A stretch of DNA of 12,553 bases, taken from contig JAIJEI010000045.1 of the NCBI GenBank assembly GCA_022739095.1, positions 1 to 12,553 of the forward strand. The letters are read 5' to 3'. The translations under genes were made by a program, and so were the position numbers. Shown one piece after another: positions 7,182-12,553 of the stretch. The DNA comes from Bifidobacterium sp. (lineage in GTDB: Bacteria > Actinomycetota > Actinomycetes > Actinomycetales > Bifidobacteriaceae). Every line of letters begins with the position of its first letter. The stretch's first letter is position 1. The notes beneath the pieces are model-generated. The model did no database searches, was not told where the DNA came from, and worked only from the letters and a program-made list of their open reading frames with translations.

Positions 7182-7291
7182 GTTGGAAAAGTGTATAAAA
7201 CTCCCCATTTTGAGGTTGGAAAACGTAGCCAAAACCGCATTCTTATGGTTGGAAAAGTGTAAAATATGCTCTATAAACAGTTGGAAAACGT
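7182..7291 (+). repeat. Four GTTGGAAAA direct repeats (iteron-like), 32-33 bp period
   Basis: Copies at 7182-7195, 7215-7227, 7248-7261 and 7280-7291 start 33, 33 and 32 bp apart, about three helical turns, so all face one side of the helix. They alternate between two forms: GTTGGAAAAGTGTA (copies 1 and 3) and GTTGGAAAACGT (copies 2 and 4). They occupy the A+T-rich region directly upstream of the ATPase gene. The pattern fits a tandem operator, possibly bound by the ATPase itself; that is inference. Confidence 0.8.
7249..7277 (+). promoter_or_regulatory. Candidate promoter P1 of the ATPase gene, -35 inside repeat 3
   Basis: TTGGAA (7249-7254), part of the third GTTGGAAAA repeat, is 17 bp from TATAAA (7272-7277). 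Optimal spacing and a good -10 make it a credible sigma-A-type promoter. The start site would fall in or near repeat 4. Confidence 0.5.
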
Positions 7292-7309
7292 GCCCAGCAT
7301 AGATATAAG
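7281..7309 (+). promoter_or_regulatory. Candidate promoter P2 of the ATPase gene, -35 inside repeat 4
   Basis: TTGGAA (7281-7286) from the fourth repeat is again exactly 17 bp from a -10-like TATAAG (7304-7309). This duplicates the arrangement of P1 32 bp downstream. Transcription would start about 18 bp before the ATG at 7334, just ahead of the GGAG RBS. Confidence 0.45.
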
Positions 7310-7333
7310 GCCTACAAATGACTGGAGATTCTC

Positions 7334-8647
7334 ATGCTGCGAAGAAAAATCGAGACACAGCTGGAAGCATGGAGATCGGCACCGAAACGCACTGCACTGC
7401 TGGTCACTGGAGCTCGTCAGATCGGCAAAACCTATATCATCAGGCACTTTGCCCAACAGCATTACGACCATATCGCCGAGCTCAATTTCATCGAGAACCC
7501 CGACCTCGTTACATTATTCGATCGGCCCCGCGATGCCAAAAACCTACTGATGAGACTGGAACTGGCCGTAAATACGCCATTAGTACCCGGCAAAACCCTA
7601 ATTTTCTTTGACGAGGTTCAGCGTTGCAAAGAAATGGTCACCGCAATTAAGTTCCTTGTAGATGATGGTCGGTTCGACTATGCGCTTTCCGGCTCGCTAC
7701 TTGGAGTCGAGCTCGAAAATATACGCTCGGTACCGGTCGGGTATCTGACTGAGCTGGATATGTATCCACTGGATTTCCAAGAGTTCTGCTGGTCTCAGCA
7801 TATCGGCAACGACGTATTCGATATGCTTGCCGAATGCTTTGTCAAGCACCAGGAAGTGGATGAGTTCATTCATCAAAGGTTCATGGAGCTGTACGCCAAA
7901 TATCTGGTTATCGGCGGCATGCCTGCCGCAGTCGACTCGTTCGTGGCAAACGGCAGCGTTGCGGACGTGCGCACTATACAAGAGAACATAAAGCGTGAAT
8001 ATCGCCGCGATATCAGTCAATACGCGCGCAAAGTAGACCGGCTGCATATCCGCGCTATCTACGATTTGGTGCCCAGCGAGTTAAATAACCCAAACAAGCG
8101 CTTTACCTTCGCCAAAATCGAGAAGAACATGAGATTCCAATCGGTTGCTTCCGATTTCGATTGGCTGGTCAATGCGGATGTAGCCGTCGCCGCGTACAAC
8201 GTGGACGAACCGTGCACACCGTTGGAGATGAGCAAGGAACGTAACCTCTTCAAACTCTTTTACAACGACGTGGGTCTGCTTACCGGCTCGTTTCTCAAGA
8301 AAACCGCGCTCGACGTACTCAACGGCAACCCTGATATCAACTACGGTTCAATCTATGAAAATGCGGTGGCCCAAGAGCTACGCGCTCACGGATTTGACCT
8401 GTACTACTACAACAGTAAGAGGCTCGGCGAGCTCGATTTTCTCATCCAAGACCGTAACGATCACGTGCTGCCGATTGAGGTGAAGTCCGGCAAATCCTAC
8501 AAACGCCATCGCGCAATGGACAACGTGCTCGCCCACCCTGAATACCATCTCCATACAGGCTATGTGCTTGGCCCGTGCAACGTCTCAGTCGAGGGGAATG
8601 TAACCTACCTGCCTGTATACATGGCCGGCATGTTCAGCAACGAATAA
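7334..8647 (+). CDS. AAA-type ATPase with DUF4143 / PD-(D/E)XK-like C-terminus
   Basis: This is a stand-alone P-loop ATPase of the family annotated AAA/DUF4143 (COG1373-like), widespread in anaerobes and archaea but of unknown biological role. The 437-residue protein shows Walker A GARQIGKT (26-33), Walker B TLIFFDEVQ (D93/E94) and a sensor-like YALSGSLLG (116-124). IGGMPAAV (193-200) is typical of the family. The C-terminal region has YENAVAQEL (341-349) and GELDFL...LPIEVKSGKS (365-388), where E342, D368, E382 and K384 fit a PD-(D/E)XK nuclease-fold signature. The start has GGAG at 7324-7327, 6 nt upstream. Codon use is more A/T-rich than the flanks (ATA, AAA, TTA codons; bases 7621-7680 have 27 G+C of 60 against 38 of 60 at 6001-6060), suggesting horizontal acquisition. 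No partner gene adjoins it. Confidence 0.85.
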   Translation: MLRRKIETQLEAWRSAPKRTALLVTGARQIGKTYIIRHFAQQHYDHIAELNFIENPDLVTLFDRPRDAKNLLMRLELAVNTPLVPGKTLIFFDEVQRCKEMVTAIKFLVDDGRFDYALSGSLLGVELENIRSVPVGYLTELDMYPLDFQEFCWSQHIGNDVFDMLAECFVKHQEVDEFIHQRFMELYAKYLVIGGMPAAVDSFVANGSVADVRTIQENIKREYRRDISQYARKVDRLHIRAIYDLVPSELNNPNKRFTFAKIEKNMRFQSVASDFDWLVNADVAVAAYNVDEPCTPLEMSKERNLFKLFYNDVGLLTGSFLKKTALDVLNGNPDINYGSIYENAVAQELRAHGFDLYYYNSKRLGELDFLIQDRNDHVLPIEVKSGKSYKRHRAMDNVLAHPEYHLHTGYVLGPCNVSVEGNVTYLPVYMAGMFSNE

Positions 8648-8665
8648 AGGAGCTGTCGATGTAGC

Positions 8666-8712
8666 TGACTGAGGGGGAGTGACCGGCAAAACCGCTGGCA
8701 CCCCCTCAGTCA
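8666..8712. terminator. Inverted repeat downstream of the ATPase gene
   Basis: A perfect 12-bp stem, TGACTGAGGGGG (8666-8677) with CCCCCTCAGTCA (8701-8712), begins 18 bp after the ATPase stop. The sequence belongs to the same G-rich ACTGAGGGG repeat type found at 9731-9740. There is no T-run directly after it, so it may be a repeat element serving as a weak terminator or 3' stabiliser. Confidence 0.55.
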
Positions 8713-8725
8713 ACTGTCGTGAATA

Positions 8726-8759
8726 GCTTCCTTCGAAAGAGGGAAGCCAAGATGTTTTT
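8726..8759. terminator. Short hairpin with T-run in the convergent ATPase-gnd gap
   Basis: GCTTCC (8726-8731) pairs with GGAAGC (8742-8747) and is followed 7 bp later by TTTTT (8755-8759) on the plus strand. It is a plausible weak terminator for rightward transcription. On the minus strand it sits just past the gnd stop. Confidence 0.4.
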
Positions 8760-9651
8760 AGTGCGTGGCGATTTCGTCCACCTTGGTCACGTGGCCACCG
8801 AACTGGGCGCGTAGGGCGGTGACCACGCGCAGGATGTCATCGCCACCGCCGCGCGAGGTCTGACGCTGCCACAGGGCGGCGGCCGTGGTGGGCACAGGCA
8901 CGCCGAGTTCCAGCGCAGCCTCGATCATCCACTTGGCCTCGCCGGATTCGTTGGCCACGGCCGGCACGTTCTTAAGCTCTGGATCATCCTTGGTGGCATT
9001 GTCGAACAAATCAAGCAGCCAGCTGGCCACAACCGAACCCTCACGCCAGGAATCCATGGTTTCGGCCGGATTGGTGACGTATTCGGAGCGCATCATCGTG
9101 GCGAATCCCTCGCCTAACGCCTGCATCATGCCGTATTCGATGCCATTGTGCACCATTTTGGCAAAGTGACCGCCACCGACCGGACCGGAGTGCACCAGAC
9201 CATACTCCCCCTCAGGCTTCAGGGTCTGGAAAATCGGCAGCACGGCGGCGTAATCCTTATCGGAACCGCCGACCATCAGCGCGTAGCCGCGCGCGGCACC
9301 CCACACGCCACCGGACACACCACAATCAAGGAAGCCGATGCCATGCTCAGCCAAGGTGGCCGCGTGCTCGCGGTCCTCGGTGTACTTGGAATTGCCGCCA
9401 TCGACTACGATATCGCCGGGTTCCAGCAGTTCGCCGAGGCGGGCGATGGTGGAATCAGTGGGCTTGCCGGCCGGAACCATCACCCACACCACGCGCGGGG
9501 CGGCGAGCGCGGCGACCAGATCCTCCAACGACGCAACGTCGCGGCCGGAGTCCGGGTTCATGTCGAAACCGATGATGTCGTGGCCGCCATCGCGCAGGCG
9601 CTTGACCATGTTGCCACCCATGCGGCCGAGGCCGATCATTCCCATCTGCAT
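8758..9651 (-). CDS. gnd: 6-phosphogluconate dehydrogenase, decarboxylating, short (probably NAD-preferring) form
   Basis: The enzyme converts 6-phosphogluconate to ribulose 5-phosphate and CO2 with reduction of a nicotinamide cofactor. It closes the gluconate route GntP-GntK-Gnd into pentose phosphates. The 297-residue length is that of the short bacterial class, not the roughly 470-residue classical form. Rossmann motif GLGRMG (7-12), VDGGNS (83-88), CGVSGG (110-115) and the catalytic segment KMVHNGIEYGMMQ (K165, N169) are all present. An acidic residue after the second strand (GFDMNPDS, D30) suggests NAD rather than NADP. ATG 9651 has AAGGA at 9660-9664 with 8-nt spacing; a second ATG two codons on is possible. 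It is the last gene of the operon, separated from gntK by a 101-bp gap holding a repeat hairpin. Confidence 0.93.
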   Translation of the reverse strand: MQMGMIGLGRMGGNMVKRLRDGGHDIIGFDMNPDSGRDVASLEDLVAALAAPRVVWVMVPAGKPTDSTIARLGELLEPGDIVVDGGNSKYTEDREHAATLAEHGIGFLDCGVSGGVWGAARGYALMVGGSDKDYAAVLPIFQTLKPEGEYGLVHSGPVGGGHFAKMVHNGIEYGMMQALGEGFATMMRSEYVTNPAETMDSWREGSVVASWLLDLFDNATKDDPELKNVPAVANESGEAKWMIEAALELGVPVPTTAAALWQRQTSRGGGDDILRVVTALRAQFGGHVTKVDEIATH

Positions 9652-9690
9652 TGTTCTGTTCCTTCTATATATAAACGGCTGGTTTCATCT

Positions 9691-9742
9691 GGCTCCCCTC
9701 GGGTGAGGGGAGCTGTCGAACGAAGTGAGACTGAGGGGAGCC
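9691..9742. repeat. REP-like hairpin element between gntK and gnd with two alternative stems
   Basis: GGCTCCCCTC (9691-9700) pairs perfectly with GAGGGGAGCC (9733-9742). The same left arm can instead pair with GAGGGGAG (9705-9712) around a GGGT loop. The two foldings exclude each other. Placed between cistrons of one operon, it could tune gnd expression or mRNA stability. Related units are at 7119-7141 and 8650-8712. Confidence 0.65.
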
Positions 9743-9752
9743 TACAAAATGC

Positions 9753-10304
9753 TCACAGGCCGAGAGCATCGGCCACGGCCATGGCTTCGTGTTCGGGATC
9801 GGCCTGGCCGATGTGTACGTTGACGTGCACTTCGTCATCGCCTGGCTCTTCGAGAATGTCGAACTGGGACTGCAGCATGCTTGGCTTCATGAAGTGGCCC
9901 TGACGGTGGGAGAGGCGTTCCATCACCTCGTCGAATGTGCCCTGCATGTAGACGAACACCACGCCTTGGCGGCGCAGCTTGTCGCGGTAGATCTTCTTCA
10001 GCGCCGAACAGGTGACCACGGCGGGCTCGCCGGCGGCCACGCGCTCGTCGATCCACGCGGCGATGGTGCCGAGCCAGGGCCAGCGGTCTTCGTCGGTGAG
10101 CGGGTGTCCGGCGGCCATCTTGTCGATGTTGGCTTGCGGGTGGAAGTCGTCGGCTTCGGCGTACTTCATGTCGTAGTGGTCCACGAGATGCTGGGCCACG
10201 GTGCTTTTGCCGCAGCCGCACACGCCCATCAGGACGATGATTGGCTTGGCGTGGGTGAAGTAGTTGGTGGGGATGGTGTTGGCGGTGATGATTGTTGAGG
10301 TCAT
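9753..10304 (-). CDS. gntK: Gluconokinase, GntK type
   Basis: This cytosolic kinase phosphorylates D-gluconate with ATP to 6-phosphogluconate, the substrate of Gnd encoded downstream. The 183-residue P-loop protein has Walker A GVCGCGKST (27-35), the gluconokinase signature EADDFHPQANIDKMAAGHPLTDEDRWPWL beginning at residue 50, CSALKKIYRDKLR (99-111) and the C-terminal GHFMKPSMLQSQFDILEEP (136-154). It starts at ATG 10304 with about 18 extra N-terminal residues (MTSTIITANTIPTNYFTH) compared with the compact family core. RBS complementarity is weak (AAAGAA), so expression may depend on coupling to gntP, whose stop lies 19 bp upstream. It ends in TGA at 9753. Confidence 0.95.
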   Translation of the reverse strand: MTSTIITANTIPTNYFTHAKPIIVLMGVCGCGKSTVAQHLVDHYDMKYAEADDFHPQANIDKMAAGHPLTDEDRWPWLGTIAAWIDERVAAGEPAVVTCSALKKIYRDKLRRQGVVFVYMQGTFDEVMERLSHRQGHFMKPSMLQSQFDILEEPGDDEVHVNVHIGQADPEHEAMAVADALGL

Positions 10305-10323
10305 GGTGGGTTCTTTGAAGTGA

Positions 10324-11748
10324 CTAGACGAGGGGGACGAAGATGCTGCAGATCATGACGAGGGCGAGCACGACCACGGACAGCAGGCATTCGAGCACGG
10401 TCCAGGTCTTGAAGGTCTCGCCGACCTCGAGTCCGAAGTATTCCTTGATGAGCCAGAAGCCGGCGTCGTTGACGTGGGAGAGGAACACGGAACCAGCGCC
10501 GATGGCAATAACCAGCAGGGCGATGGCCGGCGTGGTGACGTCCATCTGCTCAACGACCGGGCCGAGGATGCCGGCAGTGGTGATGATGGCCACAGTGGCG
10601 GAGCCGGTGGCCACGCGGACGAAGGCGGCAATCAGCCAAGCGAGCAGGAAGATGGGGATGGCGGAGCTTTCCACGAACTTACCGATGATGTCGCCAATAC
10701 CGGTGTCCACGAGCACGCCCTTGTAGCCACCGCCAGCGCCGACGATGAGCAGGATGCCTGCGATTGGCGGCAGCGCGGCCTTGAGGGAGTCGTTCACGGT
10801 CTTCCAGCTTATGTGGGTGGTGCGGCCGAGCACAATCATCGCGAAGATCACGGCGGCGGCCAGTGCGATGGCGGGCTTGCCGAAGAAGGCGAGAATCTGG
10901 GCGTATACGGCGTCCGAGCCGGCCCGGTCGGGGGCCACGATTTCGAAGATCGCGTTGCCGAGCATCAGGATGGCGGGCACGAGGATGCACAGCACGGACA
11001 GGCCGAACGGGGGCTTGGTGGTGATCGGGTTGCCGTCCGCATCGACGCGGCCCTTGCCGGTGTCGGAGTTTTCGGGAGCGCCGACCGGCACCCACTTGGC
11101 GGCGAACTTGGAGAACAGCGGGCCGACGAGCGCGGCGGTAATCACGGCGATCGGCAAGCCGAACATCATCGTCACACCAACGGAACCGTTCTTGAAGCAG
11201 CTCAGGGCGGCGAGCGGGCCAGGCTGGGGCGGCATGCAGGCGTGCATCACGGACAGGCCGGCCAAGGTGGGGATGGCGACGCGCATCAGCGGCAGCTTGG
11301 AGCGGCGGGTGATGAGGATGATCACCGGCACAAGCACCACCAAGCCGACCTCGAAGAACATCGGCAGGCCAATCAGGGCACCGATCAGGGCCATGGTCCA
11401 CGGAATCATTTTCGGCGAGGCTTTGGCGAGCAGGGTGTCGACGATGCTGTCCGCCGCGCCGGTGTCCATAAGCACGCGGCCGAGCATGGCACCGAGGCCA
11501 ACCAGAATGCCGACGGAGGCCATCGTGGAACCGAACGAGGTGGAGAAGCTTTCCACCGTGGCCACCGGTCCGTAGCCGGAGCCGATGCCGACCACGAGCG
11601 CGGAAATCAACAGGGAGACGAACGGGTGCAGCTTGGCGACGGTGACCAGCAGAATCAGCACCACAATGCTGGCCACCACAGAGATGCCGAGTTGGGTGCT
11701 GTTGAGCTGGACGGCTTGTGCGGCCTCAGCCAAAACAAGTGTATTCAT
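10324..11748 (-). CDS. gntP: Gluconate permease, GntP family
   Basis: This is a proton-coupled gluconate importer of the GntP family in the cytoplasmic membrane. The 474-residue protein is strongly hydrophobic, with many helices. Family-specific segments include MHACMPPQPGPLAA (168-181, the PPxPGP motif), ARxATGSATVA-like VRVATGSATVAIITT (377-391) and SHVNDAGFWLIKEYFGL (424-440) followed by ETFKTWT (444-450). A soluble loop with TGKGRVDADGN lies near 230-240. The start was set at ATG 11748, which is followed by a membrane protein-like N-terminus and preceded by AAGAGA. An in-frame ATG at 11826 would add 26 polar residues overlapping the probable promoter region. It is the first gene of the operon and lies divergent from the regulator. 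Other sugar acids (for example idonate) are possible substrates, but gntK and gnd support gluconate. Confidence 0.93.
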   Translation of the reverse strand: MNTLVLAEAAQAVQLNSTQLGISVVASIVVLILLVTVAKLHPFVSLLISALVVGIGSGYGPVATVESFSTSFGSTMASVGILVGLGAMLGRVLMDTGAADSIVDTLLAKASPKMIPWTMALIGALIGLPMFFEVGLVVLVPVIILITRRSKLPLMRVAIPTLAGLSVMHACMPPQPGPLAALSCFKNGSVGVTMMFGLPIAVITAALVGPLFSKFAAKWVPVGAPENSDTGKGRVDADGNPITTKPPFGLSVLCILVPAILMLGNAIFEIVAPDRAGSDAVYAQILAFFGKPAIALAAAVIFAMIVLGRTTHISWKTVNDSLKAALPPIAGILLIVGAGGGYKGVLVDTGIGDIIGKFVESSAIPIFLLAWLIAAFVRVATGSATVAIITTAGILGPVVEQMDVTTPAIALLVIAIGAGSVFLSHVNDAGFWLIKEYFGLEVGETFKTWTVLECLLSVVVLALVMICSIFVPLV

Positions 11749-11824
11749 AATCCATCTCTTCTTTGAGAAGTTGTATTTGGATGACGTTTCACTGTCACCC
11801 AATATGTTTTGTATGTTGAAATCC

Positions 11825-11853
11825 AATATAAAGCGTTCTTATGGAATACGCAA
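11825..11853 (-). promoter_or_regulatory. Candidate promoter of the gntP-gntK-gnd operon
   Basis: On the minus strand TTGCGT (11853-11848) and TATATT (11830-11825) are 17 bp apart, about 75 bp ahead of the gntP ATG. A second possible pair, GTGACA...TACAAC, lies closer to the gene. The choice is unproven. Confidence 0.35.
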
Positions 11854-11874
11854 TACAATTATCGCTCGGCGTGT

Positions 11875-11895
11875 CGAATATGTATGCCATATTCG
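11875..11895. promoter_or_regulatory. Candidate operator in the gntP-gntR divergent region
   Basis: CGAATATG (11875-11882) and CATATTCG (11888-11895) form a perfect 8-bp inverted repeat around TATGC. It lies between the divergent gluconate operon and its regulator. It is the strongest dyad in the interval and the best candidate binding site for the adjacent FadR-type regulator; binding is inferred. Confidence 0.4.
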
Positions 11896-11942
11896 CCGTT
11901 CAATGCAATACTTGTCTTATGACTTCCGAGACTTTAGGCAAT

Positions 11943-12553
11943 ATGGCAGCGTCCAGCGAAACCTCCCTCCACGATCGCCTGCTTGATGAATGGGGCATGG
12001 CCGTGGTGAGCGGCACGGTAAGTGCCGGCGAGCGCCTGCCCGAACCGGACATGGACGGCGACGCCACCCCCTCGCGCACGGTGACGCGCGAAGTCACGCG
12101 AGTCTTGGAATCAATGGGATTGGTGACCGTCAAGCGCAAGGCCGGTGCCACCGCAAACCCCATCGAGGCTTGGAACATTCTCGATCCGCAGGTGATTCAG
12201 TGGCGGTTGCGCGGTCCGCATCGCATCGACGTGCTGCACGAACTCTCCCAGCTACGCGCCGCCGTGGAACCGATGGCCGCACGCCTGTCCGCCGCCAACG
12301 CCACCCCCGAGCATTGGGCCACCCTGACCCGTGCGGCCATCGAGATGGTGGCGCATTCGGACCATGCGAACGAATCCGAATACCTCGACGCCGACATTCT
12401 CTTCCATCGCACGTTGCTGGAAGCGTCCGGCAACCTGATGTTCGCCGCGCTGGGCGACGTGATCGCCTCGACGCTGACCGGCCGCACCCAACACGAACTC
12501 ATGCCGCAGGTGGCCGACCAGACGGCCCTCGGCTGGCATACGGAAGTCGCCGC
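11943..12553 (+). CDS. GntR-family transcriptional regulator, FadR subfamily (3' truncated by window)
   Basis: This is probably the local, gluconate- or phosphogluconate-responsive repressor of the divergent gntP-gntK-gnd operon. The frame is open from 11943 to the window end: 203 codons are visible and the C-terminus is missing. Residues 8-70 form a GntR winged helix (LHDRLLDEWGMAVVSGTVSAGERLPEPD, then SRTVTREVTRVLESMGLVTVKRKAG). Residues from about 95 form an FCD ligand domain with LRAAVEPMAARLSA (104-117), a metal-site-type DILFHRTLLEASGN (D151, H155) and H199 near the cut. The segment between helices 2 and 3 is shortened relative to the usual ExxLAxxLGVSRTPVREAL. The start is uncertain: ATG 11943 has a weak AGG 4 nt upstream, and the in-frame ATG at 11919 would add MTSETLGN. 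The call comes from direct translation of the plus strand. Confidence 0.9.
   Translation, partial: MAASSETSLHDRLLDEWGMAVVSGTVSAGERLPEPDMDGDATPSRTVTREVTRVLESMGLVTVKRKAGATANPIEAWNILDPQVIQWRLRGPHRIDVLHELSQLRAAVEPMAARLSAANATPEHWATLTRAAIEMVAHSDHANESEYLDADILFHRTLLEASGNLMFAALGDVIASTLTGRTQHELMPQVADQTALGWHTEVA

Noticed and set aside
7182..7291. Possible CRISPR-like array (regular direct repeats with unique intervals)
   Set aside because: Repeats are only 12-14 bp with two variants, intervals are about 20 bp, there are only four copies, no cas genes are present and two repeats coincide with promoter elements.
10474..11766. Long open frame on the plus strand opposite gntP (430 codons)
   Set aside because: Its translation is low-complexity Gly/His/Asp/Glu-rich, as expected opposite a hydrophobic high-G+C membrane protein gene. 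It has no recognisable domain, and gntP on the other strand is unmistakable.
11749..11826. Longer N-terminus for GntP starting at 11826
   Set aside because: The extra 26 residues are polar and unlike GntP N-termini, and the start would coincide with the predicted transcription start region. ATG 11748 fits the family better.

Overview
The window looks like a chromosomal segment of a Bifidobacterium, most likely of the B. longum group. This rests on high G+C coding sequence, actinobacterial-type proteins, an ahpC/thioredoxin-reductase peroxide system and a compact gluconate operon that would feed the phosphoketolase pathway. The genus call is a judgement from protein character and gene order, not a search result. 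Nine genes are complete and two are cut by the window edges. I see no rRNA, tRNA, CRISPR array or transposase.

Left part (1-3994). The 3' portion of an OFA/OxlT-type MFS transporter runs rightward and converges on a leftward pair, ahpC followed by an AhpF-like flavoprotein. A long bidirectional hairpin separates the converging genes. The flavoprotein carries its AhpF-type thioredoxin-fold module at the C-terminus rather than the N-terminus, so it is a domain-permuted AhpF. A 103-bp palindromic repeat element lies between ahpC and this gene.

Middle part (3995-7150). Three rightward genes follow: a beta-class carbonic anhydrase, a CNNM/CBS/CorC-type membrane protein and a Dps ferritin-like protein. 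Between the first two is a 122-bp near-perfect palindrome containing four copies of a TCATTAGGTC-like decamer (two direct, two inverted, each pair exactly 20 bp apart).

ATPase island (7150-8757). A lone AAA-type ATPase with a DUF4143/PD-(D/E)XK-like C-terminus sits in noticeably more A+T-rich DNA. It is preceded by four direct GTTGGAAAA repeats at a 32-33 bp period. The last two double as -35 regions of tandem promoters, which suggests autoregulation by an array of operators.

Right part (8758-12553). A gluconate catabolic operon, gntP-gntK-gnd, is transcribed leftward. A divergent FadR-subfamily GntR regulator at the right edge is truncated by the window. Gluconate would be imported (GntP), phosphorylated (GntK) and oxidatively decarboxylated (short-form Gnd) to ribulose 5-phosphate. 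An 8-bp inverted repeat in the divergent intergenic region is the best operator candidate.

Several intergenic spaces carry related G+C-rich hairpin repeats (CTCCCCTC/GAGGGGAG and GCCCCCGC/GCGGGGGC types). They look like a REP/MITE-like family acting as terminators or mRNA-stabilising or attenuating elements.
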